DNA of 64,000 nucleotides from an uncultured Pelagibacteraceae bacterium. GTDB lineage: Bacteria; Pseudomonadota; Alphaproteobacteria; Pelagibacterales; Pelagibacteraceae. The position numbers and the translations under genes were made by a program. How positions within the stretch are numbered: position 1 is the stretch's first letter; each line of letters opens with the position of its first letter. The stretch covers positions 17,501 through 81,500 of the forward strand of contig CABYFB010000001.1 of assembly GCA_902518165.1 (NCBI GenBank), read 5' to 3'. Below, piece after piece: positions 35,624 to 44,086 of this stretch. The notes beneath the pieces were generated by a model that saw nothing but the letters and a program-made list of their open reading frames with translations, was not told where the DNA came from and did not search any database.

Positions 35624-36842
35624 AGAAATTGACCTAAGTCTAGATAGAGTTAAAAATCTTTGTAAAAAACTGGGTAATCCACAGAATAAATTAAAATATA
35701 TTTCTGTGGTTGGAACAAATGGTAAATATTCAACTATACAGGCAGTAAGATCAATTTTAAAAACAACCAATATATTATGTAATATTTACACCAGTCCGCA
35801 TATTCAAAAAATTAATGAAAGATTTATTTTTAACGATATTGAAATATCAGATAATAATTTATCTAATTTATTAATAGAAGTTGAAAATGTAAATAATGGT
35901 GAACAAATAACTTATTTTGAAATACTAACTGCAGCATATTTTTATCATGCAAGTAAATTCAAAGACAAAATAAATATTATAGAAAGTGGTCTTTTTCATA
36001 GATTTGATGCAACAAATATTATTGATACTAATTTATCTAGCATTGTTACTTCAATAGGATTAGATCATTTAGATTGGTTACCGAAAAATGAGCAAAATAT
36101 TGAAAAAATTGTTTTTGAAAAAACCTCATCCCTACTAAATTCTTCTATCGTAGTTAGCAAACAAAGCTCAGATGAAACCTTAAATTTAATAAAAAAAACA
36201 ATTAATAGTAATCAATCAAAAAAAATCATTTATAAAGATAATTTTAATTATTCATTAAGTGAGAATGGTTTTATTTATTATGAAGATGAATACGGTGGTT
36301 TAAAATTACCAAAACCAAACCTATTAGGTAATTTTCAAATTGATAATTGTGCAACGGCTATTGCTGCTGTAAGAAATTTACAACTAGGAGTAAAAGATGA
36401 AAATATTAAAGAAGGTATTACAACGATAAGAAGTATTGCAAGGCTTCAAGAAATAAAATCCGGTAAACTTAAAAATATTTGTAAGGATAATAGATTATAT
36501 TTAGATGGCTCACATAATCCTTTAGGCGCAATAGCTCTTAATGAATATTTAAACACTCTTGATTGTAAAAAGCATTTAATTCTTGGAATGATGTCTAATA
36601 AAGATCACGAGGAATATTTAAGCAAATTTAATAATATATCCTCCATAACAACAATTGATATTCCTAACCAACCGAATGCTATCAAAGGAATAGATTTAAA
36701 GGAAAAATTAAATAAATATCCTAATGTTAATTACAAAAAATCTATTGAAGAGGCTCTTTTGTCCCTAAATCCAAAAAAAGATGATTTGATAATGATAACT
36801 GGGTCTTTATATCTTGCTGGTGAGCTACTTAATTTGAATTAA
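35577..36842 (+). CDS. folC: folylpolyglutamate / dihydrofolate synthase (variant P-loop)
   Basis: Adds glutamate to dihydropteroate and folates. The 421-residue protein begins with LQKLHPKEIDLSLDRVKNLCKKLG, which fixes the start although it overlaps accD by 47 bases. The ATP loop reads GTNGKYST (46-53): Tyr51 replaces the usual Gly of GTNGKGS. The next Mur-ligase-type motif, usually EVGLGGRLDATN, reads ESGLFHRFDATN (136-147). The C-terminal LYLDGSHNPLGA is normal. The context is classical. Whether the P-loop change alters activity is unknown. It overlaps trxA tail to tail by 4 bases. Confidence 0.92.
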   Translation: MKLQSILNRLQKLHPKEIDLSLDRVKNLCKKLGNPQNKLKYISVVGTNGKYSTIQAVRSILKTTNILCNIYTSPHIQKINERFIFNDIEISDNNLSNLLIEVENVNNGEQITYFEILTAAYFYHASKFKDKINIIESGLFHRFDATNIIDTNLSSIVTSIGLDHLDWLPKNEQNIEKIVFEKTSSLLNSSIVVSKQSSDETLNLIKKTINSNQSKKIIYKDNFNYSLSENGFIYYEDEYGGLKLPKPNLLGNFQIDNCATAIAAVRNLQLGVKDENIKEGITTIRSIARLQEIKSGKLKNICKDNRLYLDGSHNPLGAIALNEYLNTLDCKKHLILGMMSNKDHEEYLSKFNNISSITTIDIPNQPNAIKGIDLKEKLNKYPNVNYKKSIEEALLSLNPKKDDLIMITGSLYLAGELLNLN

Positions 36843-37159
36843 ATATTTTCTTTTATAAATGCAACAATATCACTTTTTGGTGTAGCTCCAACTTTAGTTG
36901 CTTTTAATTCGCCACCTTTAAATAAAAGCATTGTGGGAATTCCTCGGACACCATACTTGGTGGGCATGTTAGGTTCTGAGTCTATGTCATGCTTTGCAAT
37001 GACAATATCATCGGCCATCTCTTCTGAAATTTCCTCTAAAATTGGTCCAACCATTTTACAAGGTCCGCACCATTCAGCCCAAAAATCTACTAAAACAGGT
37101 TTCTCATTTTTTAAAACTTGTTCTTCAAATTTTTCGTCTGTAACTTTTAATGTGGCCAT
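36839..37159 (-). CDS. trxA: thioredoxin
   Basis: A general disulfide reductase of 106 residues with the redox site WCGPCK in FWAEWCGPCKMVGPILEEIS (about 25-44), the cis-Pro loop GVRGIPTMLLFKGGE, and the terminal VGATPKSDIVAFIKENI. Sequence and length are typical of bacterial Trx1. The folC/trxA tail-to-tail pairing is common in alphaproteobacteria. It is preceded by the ExoI-like gene on the same strand, 66 bases away. Confidence 0.96.
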   Translation of the reverse strand: MATLKVTDEKFEEQVLKNEKPVLVDFWAEWCGPCKMVGPILEEISEEMADDIVIAKHDIDSEPNMPTKYGVRGIPTMLLFKGGELKATKVGATPKSDIVAFIKENI

Positions 37160-37225
37160 AAACTTTATATATAAATTAAAATTATTTTATCAATAGTTAA
37201 AGAGGAAATATTAAAATTATCCACA

Positions 37226-38659
37226 TTAAACATTTTCATACTTTTGTTGTATTGACATTGCGTATTCGTTAAACTCGTCTAGTAGCATAAGCTTTTCGTT
37301 GTCATTCTCATTGGTATATTTTTCTCTTAGGGTGTCAATTTCTGTGTAAAGTGTTGGAATTGTCCACCATTTTTCTTTCTTTTCACTCAAAATTCGTTTT
37401 GCAATTTCTCGTTTTATTGTTTTGAGCATGCTCTCAGGTAGAACTTCGGGAGCCTCTTGATATATTATCTTTTTTCCAAATCCAACTAAACGATCATCAT
37501 CAAATTTATCTAGTAATTTAAGTTTATCTTTCCATGATGCTGCATGCCAAGCAGGAAATAAGGAAGTATCTTTGTTTGATGTAAATTTAGTATATATGCT
37601 TTCTTCAGCATATATATCTTCTTGTGTTTTAGACTGTTCTTTTTCTTCAGCTACCTCGCGTAATGCATGAAGTATATTTTGAGAAAATTTTTCATTATTT
37701 TTGACAATATCTGCCCGTTTATTAATTAAAGACTTATCCATAGCACTATAGGGTTCTGCTTTCATGCCGTATTTTGCATCAACAATAATTGGGGCCTTAT
37801 TAGATCTAATAGTTCTTAAGAACTTAGGGGACTTTTTCATTTCAACTTTAAGTTCATTTATCGATAAATTTAATAAAGGCTCAATATCGATCCTCAAGTC
37901 GAAAGCATAATACCAGCCAGCATATATTGGATGCATACAATATTTTTGATGAAGAGGTGCAACTAGATGAAGTCTAGATTTACCATAATAATATTCATTT
38001 AAGGTAATAATTTCCCCTTTTTTAATTATAGTTTCAGTATCAGATTTATTCGCAGTTTTAAAAAAAGTCTCCCAAGTCTCCGGTTGTTTTTTTTTAACAA
38101 TATTTAAAACTTTAGCTGTCATTATACTGTCACTTAATGCGCTATGAGCGTCAGTTGAATCAATACCTTGCATTCTAGCTAACGATTCTAATTTAAATAC
38201 AGCATTATTTTTTTCATTAAATTCTACTTCTAAAATTGAAGGATCTATTGCATAAGCTGCACGAGCAATATTAATACCATCATGTCTTTTATTGGGGGCA
38301 GCATTTGTAAGATATGGATACCTAATCCCTTTAAAAAACTCTTTTCTTATCATTTCATCATCAAATCCTATATTAGACCAACCAAGAAACACTGCTGGAC
38401 TCCACTTTTTAAATATTTTCTCAACTTCTCCTAACATTTGATAATGAGAAAGATTAGTTTGAGTTAATTGTTTTATTGATGTCTTATTCACAATAAGTGC
38501 CATAGCCTGAAAGACCTCTCCTTCAGGTAAACTACACCTTAAATTAAATCTGTCTTTTTCTTTAAAATTCTCGTCAACTAAAACACCGCCTATTTCAATA
38601 ATACTTCCAAAATCTGTGCTTGCACTAGATGATTCTATGTCCCAAATTGCTAAATTCAT
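37226..38659 (-). CDS. sbcB: exodeoxyribonuclease I (SbcB-like DEDDh exonuclease)
   Basis: A 477-residue 3'-5' single-strand DNA exonuclease. The DEDDh set is visible: D7 and E9 in IWDIESSSASTDFGSIIEIGG, the FLGWSNIGFDDEMIRKEFF motif with N and D (near residue 100), and DAHSALSDSIMTAKVL with the catalytic His and last Asp. A long C-terminal part (about 270-470) with YHAASWKDKL-like helices matches the SH3-like/helical extension of ExoI. ExoI is best known from gammaproteobacteria. Here it is one of three adjacent DNA-processing nucleases on one strand. Confidence 0.85.
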   Translation of the reverse strand: MNLAIWDIESSSASTDFGSIIEIGGVLVDENFKEKDRFNLRCSLPEGEVFQAMALIVNKTSIKQLTQTNLSHYQMLGEVEKIFKKWSPAVFLGWSNIGFDDEMIRKEFFKGIRYPYLTNAAPNKRHDGINIARAAYAIDPSILEVEFNEKNNAVFKLESLARMQGIDSTDAHSALSDSIMTAKVLNIVKKKQPETWETFFKTANKSDTETIIKKGEIITLNEYYYGKSRLHLVAPLHQKYCMHPIYAGWYYAFDLRIDIEPLLNLSINELKVEMKKSPKFLRTIRSNKAPIIVDAKYGMKAEPYSAMDKSLINKRADIVKNNEKFSQNILHALREVAEEKEQSKTQEDIYAEESIYTKFTSNKDTSLFPAWHAASWKDKLKLLDKFDDDRLVGFGKKIIYQEAPEVLPESMLKTIKREIAKRILSEKKEKWWTIPTLYTEIDTLREKYTNENDNEKLMLLDEFNEYAMSIQQKYENV

Positions 38660-38781
38660 AATTTATTCTCAAACTAGCTAATATTTAATGGATTTTTGGA
38701 AAGTTTTTAAAGACTTAACCATTAGCATATAAACGATTAGCTCAGGTGTTAACATCTCTTTTATGGATAGGCTACGTAAAG

Positions 38782-39468
38782 TCAAGATATATTATTCAAC
38801 TGGTAAAACTTTTTAACCCTTCCTAAAAATAAATTTTGATACATTTCTAATTCAGCTCCCTCAATTTTAAATTCTTGAAATAAAATGTCTTTAGTACATA
38901 ATAATATTATTCCTGCTTTCATCTTAGTTCCGTGAACAACGTCATGAGCTAAAGTATAAGCTCCTAATTGTAAAAAGTAGTCTTGAATATAATCTGTTTT
39001 TTTTGGTTTATTAGCTTGTTTAAAATCTACAATAACATCTCTACCTTCATAAACTGCTATCATATCAGCTGTACCGGCATATTGATCTGGATAGTATAGT
39101 GTTTCTTCCATGCCATATACTTCATTTAGTCTTCCAGTAATTCCTTTTTGAATAATTTCTTTAGCCATATTTTTGTATTGCTCATTACTCTCAAAAAAAC
39201 TCTCGTTAATTCTCCCTCTTAAGTAGTCCTCAATATAAGAGTGCATAGAAGTACCCCTTGATGATGCTTCAGTTTTTATTCTATTTGCTTCCTTAATTCC
39301 TACCCTCTCTTTCCAATTTGCAAGAGCGGCCTTCTCTTCTTCTGACTTTGTGGCCCCAAGAATTGTAGTAACACTTGGTAGTTTATTCTCCCCTAATAAA
39401 TATTTTCTGTATCCATCTTCGATTGATCTTGAAGACTTGGGATAATTAAATTTATTATTCCACTTCAT
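38782..39468 (-). CDS. PD-(D/E)XK exonuclease, RecB/MGME1-like
   Basis: A 228-residue single-domain nuclease. Ordered motifs: LPSVTTIL (30-37), RGTSMHSYIEDYL with H76 (71-83), E121/E122, GTADMIAVYEG with D135 (132-142), VIVDFKQA with D148 and K150, and YFLQLGAYTLAHD with Q167 and Y171. This is the RecB-family core. The RGT-x-x-H plus GTAD plus DFK arrangement resembles MGME1, the mitochondrial genome maintenance exonuclease, and similar phage proteins. It lies between the rmuC and sbcB genes. An exonuclease acting on DNA ends or flaps is likely. The exact substrate is unknown. Confidence 0.8.
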   Translation of the reverse strand: MKWNNKFNYPKSSRSIEDGYRKYLLGENKLPSVTTILGATKSEEEKAALANWKERVGIKEANRIKTEASSRGTSMHSYIEDYLRGRINESFFESNEQYKNMAKEIIQKGITGRLNEVYGMEETLYYPDQYAGTADMIAVYEGRDVIVDFKQANKPKKTDYIQDYFLQLGAYTLAHDVVHGTKMKAGIILLCTKDILFQEFKIEGAELEMYQNLFLGRVKKFYQLNNIS

Positions 39469-39492
39469 TAAATTTTTTGTTTTAGAATTAAA

Positions 39493-40590
39493 TTAATTTT
39501 TTGCTTGTCTTGGAACATCCTCAAATTTTTCGACATTTTCTGTTTCAATAGCCTTTTCAATTTGCTCTGGATCTTTTATATTTTCTAATGTTCTTTTAAT
39601 AGATCTTGCATCCGTTCCAAATTTATCAACAGCTGTCATTGCCTCTTCTAATTTTTTTCTGAGATTAACAATTCCATCAAAATGTTTTGTAAATCTTGTG
39701 CTTATTGTTTTTAAATGATCATATATTTCTGTTGCATGTTTTTGAACTTTTAATGTTTGAAAACCCATATGTAATGATTGTAAATACCCAGATAAATTAT
39801 TTGGTCCCATAACAGTTACTTTATATTTTTTCATTAATTCTTGGCTCAATAATTCCTTAGTGTTTGGGTCTTGGTAATTAGCTATCTCTAAAAACAAACT
39901 TTCAGTTGGCGCATATACAATTGCAAAATCAGTAGTTTTAGGTGGAACAATATATTTTTCATTTACACTCTTGGCTTTTTCTTTGAAAGCTTTTGCAAGT
40001 TTAGTTCTTGCGTCCGCAATAGCTTTTTTATCGTCTTCTTGATGAGCATCTTGAATAGCTTTAAATCTCTCAACAGGAAAATGGCTATCAACCGGAACCA
40101 ATACACCTTCTTGAAGTTTAATGGCAAATTCAACGTTTTCACCAGTTTCCTCCTTCATTTTAACATTTGAAAAGTACTGCGAAGAAGGCAGCAAATCCTT
40201 AATGAGTGAGCCCAGACTGAACTCTGCTAAAGTTCCATACTTTTTAACTCCAGCTAAGATTTTATTAATACCTTTTTGACTTTCGTTTAAATTTTCAACT
40301 TGGGAATTAAAAGCTGCAACTTTTTCATCAACTTTTGTCAGAGCTGCTGTCATGTCTTTTGTAACACCAGTTGAAAGATTATTAAATGACGTAGACATGG
40401 AATTTAAAGAAGAATTAATAGTAGTATTTAAACTATCTTTTAATTTAACTATTTCTGCATTTAATTTTGCAATTTCGTCAGCTTCTTTATTTGTATCTTC
40501 TTTTATTACATTTGACTTAATATTTAAATAAAGGATAGCCGAAGTAGCAATCAATATTAAAGCTAAAATAATAATTAAAATTGTATCCAT
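39493..40590 (-). CDS. rmuC: DNA recombination protein RmuC
   Basis: A 365-residue membrane-anchored member of the RmuC family, which limits certain DNA inversions and has a PD-(D/E)XK-related fold. It shows an N-terminal helix (about 4-22), a coiled-coil region (30-110), and the RmuC domain (about 120-330) with YGTLAEFSLGSLIKDLLP, VPVDSHFPVERFKAI, DFAIVYAPTESLFLEIA and VTVMGPNNLSGYLQSLHMGFQTLKV. It leads the rmuC - MGME1-like - sbcB run, 24 bases before the next gene. Confidence 0.92.
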   Translation of the reverse strand: MDTILIIILALILIATSAILYLNIKSNVIKEDTNKEADEIAKLNAEIVKLKDSLNTTINSSLNSMSTSFNNLSTGVTKDMTAALTKVDEKVAAFNSQVENLNESQKGINKILAGVKKYGTLAEFSLGSLIKDLLPSSQYFSNVKMKEETGENVEFAIKLQEGVLVPVDSHFPVERFKAIQDAHQEDDKKAIADARTKLAKAFKEKAKSVNEKYIVPPKTTDFAIVYAPTESLFLEIANYQDPNTKELLSQELMKKYKVTVMGPNNLSGYLQSLHMGFQTLKVQKHATEIYDHLKTISTRFTKHFDGIVNLRKKLEEAMTAVDKFGTDARSIKRTLENIKDPEQIEKAIETENVEKFEDVPRQAKN

Positions 40591-40620
40591 GATTCGTATG
40601 TTACACGTACTTAATGATAT

Positions 40621-41304
40621 TTAAAGTTTATTTAAAACACTTTTAAGATTTTTTATCTCTCTATTTTTTTTTGATGTCATTAAACAAGCCTGAGAATTAA
40701 GAATTATTCCATCTTTTAATATCCTTAGTTTATTAGCTTTTAAAGTTGCTCCGGTTGAAGTTATGTCGGTTATTATTTCAGATGATCCAGTAAATGGATA
40801 TATCTCGGTTGCACCAAGGCTCTTCACCAATTTAAATTGAGTAACTCCTCTGGAGAACATAAATTCTCTTGTTAAATTTGGGTATTTTGTAGCTATACGT
40901 AATCTATTTCTTTTTTTTTCTTTAAATTCAAAAGCTATTTCTTCAAGATCAGGCATTGTCTGTACATCTATCCAATCATCTGGGATTGCAACTACTAATG
41001 TAGCTTCTCCAAAATCGTACTTCTTTTTTACAATCACCTTTTTTTGAATGTTAATTTCGCTTTCCATTAATAAATCATATCCAGAAAAGCCAATATCTAG
41101 AGATCCATCCGCAAGACGTTCTATTATTTCTCTAGCATGCAGATAATTAATAATAATGTTTTTTTCTCCTTTAATAAATCCAAATAAATCTCTCTCACCT
41201 CTTTCAGATAGAATTTTTAATTTTTTTCTTTTAAAAATATTTAAAATTCCTGATCGTAAACGTCCCTTACTTGGAATTCCAATTTTTAAGATGCTATTAC
41301 TCAT
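40621..41304 (-). CDS. hisG: ATP phosphoribosyltransferase, short form catalytic subunit
   Basis: First step of histidine synthesis. The 227-residue length is the short HisG that lacks the C-terminal regulatory domain and needs HisZ, which is encoded just upstream with a 4-base overlap. Seen: KIGIPSKGRLRSGILNIF at the start, DIGFSGYDLLMES, RIATKYPNLTREFM, and the PRPP-binding-type block AIYPFTGSSEIITDITSTGATLKANKL (written LGATEIYPFTGSSEIITDITSTG here). Confidence 0.94.
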   Translation of the reverse strand: MSNSILKIGIPSKGRLRSGILNIFKRKKLKILSERGERDLFGFIKGEKNIIINYLHAREIIERLADGSLDIGFSGYDLLMESEINIQKKVIVKKKYDFGEATLVVAIPDDWIDVQTMPDLEEIAFEFKEKKRNRLRIATKYPNLTREFMFSRGVTQFKLVKSLGATEIYPFTGSSEIITDITSTGATLKANKLRILKDGIILNSQACLMTSKKNREIKNLKSVLNKL

Positions 41305-42356
41305 AATTTCTCTAAGTTAATAGCTGCTCCAACAGCTGGTATATTTTTTTTAAAGCCAAGATCTTTAATTAAAGAATCGTATCTACCACCTCTAATATTT
41401 AACTTCTCAGACTTTGATTTAATATCAATCTTGAATACCAAACCAGTATAATATTCGAGATGTCTTCCAAAAGAAGAATTAAATCTAACATTTAATTTGT
41501 TAATTTTATTTTTAGTTATTGGGAAATAATCATCCTGAACTCTAAGATTAATTTTATTTTTTTTAAAAAATAAATTTAACTTTTTAGATGCTTTATTAAT
41601 AGGACATTCAATTCTTAAGTACTCTTTTAAAATTTTTACAACATTACTACCTTTTTTTGTTCTTCTTGGATCTTTAATTTTGCTGTCAAATCTTAATAAT
41701 ATTTCTTCTATTGATCTTCCAGCAACTTCTTTTTTTTGATTTCCATTAATCATTTTAGAATATTTTTTTTTATCTATTTCAACAATTGTTGGATCGATAT
41801 CAGAGTTAGTTTCCAATCTTTTTAATAGATCATTAAAATATTTTTCTCTCCAAAAATGACGCAGCAATCTTAATTTCCATCTTGCTGGACAATCCAATTT
41901 ATCTAACAAAAGCCTAAAAATTTCTATGTTACCTATTACTAAATATCCGCTTTTATATTTAATTTTTGATAATGCTTTAAGTGAAGTTTCTATTATTTTT
42001 TTATCATCTTTTTTTTCAGTAAAAGATCCCAATATTTCAAAACCAATTTGATTTCTGATAACAGAGTCTTTTTTGTTTAATCCTTTCCTAAACGCTTGAC
42101 CACTATAGAAAATTTTTTCACTAGTTTTCTTATTTTGTTTCAAATATCTAACACAAGATGCAATTGTTAAATCAGGCCTTAAACAAATTTCATTTCCTAA
42201 TTGATCATTGAAAGAAAATATAAATCGTTTGAAATTTTCTCCTGACCTTTCCAATATTAAATTAGTGTCAATAACTGTATCGAGATCAATATACTTATAT
42301 CCGTTTGACTTAATTACTTTTAAAATATTTTCAGATAAGTTTTTTGATTTCATCAA
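41301..42356 (-). CDS. hisZ: ATP phosphoribosyltransferase regulatory subunit
   Basis: HisZ is a histidyl-tRNA-synthetase paralogue without aminoacylation that activates short HisG. The 351-residue protein keeps class II features (ICLRPDLTIASCVRYLK, FYSGQAFRKGLNKKDSVIRNQIGFEILG as a degenerate motif 2, and GRHLEYYTGLVFKIDIKSK) and ends with RGGRYDSLIKDLGF and VGAAINLEKL as in HisS-like folds. It overlaps the hisS 3' end by 26 bases and hisG by 4, so hisS-hisZ-hisG are co-expressed. The start could be the second of two adjacent ATGs. Confidence 0.92.
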   Translation of the reverse strand: MMKSKNLSENILKVIKSNGYKYIDLDTVIDTNLILERSGENFKRFIFSFNDQLGNEICLRPDLTIASCVRYLKQNKKTSEKIFYSGQAFRKGLNKKDSVIRNQIGFEILGSFTEKKDDKKIIETSLKALSKIKYKSGYLVIGNIEIFRLLLDKLDCPARWKLRLLRHFWREKYFNDLLKRLETNSDIDPTIVEIDKKKYSKMINGNQKKEVAGRSIEEILLRFDSKIKDPRRTKKGSNVVKILKEYLRIECPINKASKKLNLFFKKNKINLRVQDDYFPITKNKINKLNVRFNSSFGRHLEYYTGLVFKIDIKSKSEKLNIRGGRYDSLIKDLGFKKNIPAVGAAINLEKL

Positions 42357-43761
42357 TCAGGATCTCCTTGTCAAAAGTAATTTGAGTATTTTCAGATTTT
42401 TTCCATTCTTCTCTAGATAAATTTCTTGATGTTTCTTCTAAATTTGGGACTAATTTTTTTATTGTAATTTTATTATTTTTAAATTCATCATCTCCACAAA
42501 GAATTACAGCTGGTGAGCTCCTTTTATCTGCATATTTTAATTGAGATTTCAAGCCAGAATCTCCCAGATAAACTTCGGATCTTATGTTTTGATTTCTAAG
42601 TTGTGATAACAATTCATAGTAATTAGAGAGATATTTTTGATCTAGAACACATATAATAATTGGTGAATTATTTTTTACCTTGATTTTATTTAACTGAACT
42701 AATGCGTATAACAAACGATCAAGGCCTATGGAAACTCCGGTTGCAGATAAGTCTACTTTTTTAAATCTTGAAACTAAAGAATTGTATCTTCCGCCTCCAC
42801 CAACTGAGCCAAACTCCACCTCTTGGTTTTTTTGATTTTTGACTTTAAATGTTAAATTTGCCTCAAATATTGGGCCATCATAATATTCAAGTCCTCTAAT
42901 AACTTCAGGAGAAAAAATTATTTGATCAAAATTAGATGAATAATTTAATCCATCTAATACTTTATTTAATTCATCAACACCATCTTCAATTAATTTATTT
43001 GGTATAGCTGACTTAATTTTATCAAGAGATTTCATATTTATAAAACTAACTATTTCTTCAGCTTGATTATCGGAGAGGTTTGCTCCGATAGTTTTATCAC
43101 CAGATTTGTCTTCACGTCCACTTGTAAGCAATTGTTTAACACCATCAGTTCCAACTCTATCAAGTTTATCTATAGCTCTCAAAACAGTAAGTTGTTGTTT
43201 GCTTTCTGAAATTTTTAAATTTTCAATAAGACCCTTTATTAATTTCCTATTACTCAACTTGATTTGATATTGATTTTTTTCTAAGCCACAGAAATATAAT
43301 GTATCAGCTAAAAGATTGCACATCTCGGCATCTGCTAAAGGATTATTGGATCCAATAATATCACAATCAGCTTGAGTAAACTCTCTAAATCTCCCAGGTC
43401 CGGGTTTCTCATTTCGCCATACATTACCGATTTGATATCTTTTAAAAGGATTTGAGATATTTAAATAATTTTGAGATACGTATCTTGCTAACGGCGCAGT
43501 TAAATCATAGCGTAAAGATATCCAACTTTCATTTTCTTCTTGAAAACCAAACACACCAGAGCTTGGCCTATCTTCATCTGGTAAAAATTTTCCTATATTT
43601 TCTGATATTTCAAAACTTGGAGTTTCTAGCTTAGAAAAACCAAATTTTAAAAAATTTTCTTCAATCTTAGCAATTAAATTTTCTTTTAATGCTAATTCTT
43701 TACCGTATCTATCAACAAAACCCGAAGGGGTATTTGCAGATAATTTTTTTTCTTTATTCAT
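42331..43761 (-). CDS. hisS: histidine-tRNA ligase
   Basis: Charges tRNA-His. I start at MNKEKKLSANTPSGFVDRYGKE (476 residues), because the longer frame is the tRNA-His gene read through. Class II motif 2 reads RNEKPGPGRFREFTQADCDIIG, an alphaproteobacterial-like form that differs from the E. coli RYRQFHQ loop that reads G-1 and C73. Motif 3 lies in GVSIGLDRLLYAL, and the histidine-specific GLEYYDGPIFEA is present. The ATG is 5 bases downstream of the encoded CCA end of tRNA-His, so enzyme and substrate RNA share one transcript. Confidence 0.95.
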   Translation of the reverse strand: MNKEKKLSANTPSGFVDRYGKELALKENLIAKIEENFLKFGFSKLETPSFEISENIGKFLPDEDRPSSGVFGFQEENESWISLRYDLTAPLARYVSQNYLNISNPFKRYQIGNVWRNEKPGPGRFREFTQADCDIIGSNNPLADAEMCNLLADTLYFCGLEKNQYQIKLSNRKLIKGLIENLKISESKQQLTVLRAIDKLDRVGTDGVKQLLTSGREDKSGDKTIGANLSDNQAEEIVSFINMKSLDKIKSAIPNKLIEDGVDELNKVLDGLNYSSNFDQIIFSPEVIRGLEYYDGPIFEANLTFKVKNQKNQEVEFGSVGGGGRYNSLVSRFKKVDLSATGVSIGLDRLLYALVQLNKIKVKNNSPIIICVLDQKYLSNYYELLSQLRNQNIRSEVYLGDSGLKSQLKYADKRSSPAVILCGDDEFKNNKITIKKLVPNLEETSRNLSREEWKKSENTQITFDKEILIDEIKKLI

Positions 43762-43765
43762 TTTT

Positions 43766-43842
43766 TGGTACACGGGGACAGATTCGAACTGTCGACCTTC
43801 GGTTCCACAAACCGCTGCTCTAACCAACTGAGCTACCCGTGC
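43766..43842 (-). tRNA. tRNA-His (GTG)
   Basis: A 77-nt cloverleaf with encoded CCA. The anticodon stem-loop reads CGGTT-TGTGGAA-CCG with anticodon GTG, and TTCGAATC marks the T loop. The acceptor stem is GCACGGG/CCCGTGT. The base before position 1 is A, not G, and the discriminator is A73. Canonical bacterial tRNA-His has G-1 opposite C73, so this is the unusual type known from some alphaproteobacteria. Confidence 0.95.
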
Positions 43843-43854
43843 TCCTTCTACTGT

Positions 43855-43860
43855 TTTATA
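43855..43860 (-). promoter_or_regulatory. -10 box of a candidate tRNA-His/hisS promoter
   Basis: TATAAA on the minus strand lies 12 bases before the mature tRNA-His 5' end. The -35 region about 17 bases upstream (TTTAAT) is weak. It would give an RNA carrying tRNA-His, hisS, hisZ and hisG. Confidence 0.4.
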
Positions 43861-43892
43861 CTAAATGTGGATAAAATTAAATTTATAAATAA

Positions 43893-44033
43893 TTAAATAG
43901 CTAGCTTGCAGCCAGCATGAAAATGATGTCTGTGAGTTTTTTTGTTAAAAATGACGAATTTATTCATTGCTGTGTAAGTAGCATTTTTTTTTTTAAATGC
44001 AAGCAAGAAAAAGCTTTGCACAGGAATAGCCAT
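43893..44033 (-). CDS. candidate 46-residue ORF after cspA, His-rich tail
   Basis: Not recognised. An ATG-started frame between cspA and tRNA-His would encode a short protein with a hydrophobic-plus-Lys start (residues 7-16 FFLLAFKKK) and the ending NKKTHRHHFHAGCKLAI, which has four His and one Cys close together and could bind metal. Its ATG lies inside the hairpin at 44022-44056. A 41-codon frame on the other strand covers the same DNA. No ribosome-binding site is evident. It may be an RNA 3' region rather than a gene. The rest of 43843-44086 shows only AT-rich DNA and hairpins. Confidence 0.3.
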   Translation of the reverse strand: MAIPVQSFFLLAFKKKNATYTAMNKFVIFNKKTHRHHFHAGCKLAI

Positions 44034-44056
44034 GTTTTTTAACATTTCCTATTCCT
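44022..44056 (-). terminator. two-step hairpin downstream of cspA
   Basis: On the minus strand AGGAATAG pairs with CTATTCCT (8 bp) enclosing a second stem ATGTT-AAAA-AACAT, 30 bases after the cspA stop. The U tract after it is poor, so it may be a 3'-end stabiliser or a regulatory hairpin rather than a simple terminator. Confidence 0.4.
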
Positions 44057-44086
44057 ATACAAATATTTTTGATGAATTAAATTTTA

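Noticed and set aside
38660-38781. Degenerate tRNA or small RNA between the sbcB-like and RecB-like genes
   Set aside because: A short GATTAGCTCAGG stretch resembles a D arm but no acceptor, anticodon or T arm can be paired around it.
37226-40590. Prophage or defence island
   Set aside because: No integrase, structural, toxin or repeat genes are nearby and the flanks are core genes. Only the nuclease cluster itself is unusual.
43762-43827. Upstream start of hisS (MVRAAVCGTEGRQFE extension)
   Set aside because: It is the tRNA-His gene read as protein.
43918-44043. Plus-strand 41-codon frame opposite the His-rich ORF
   Set aside because: It is low in complexity apart from Cys/Phe runs, starts without context and runs against all neighbours. 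The minus frame is the better, though weak, candidate.
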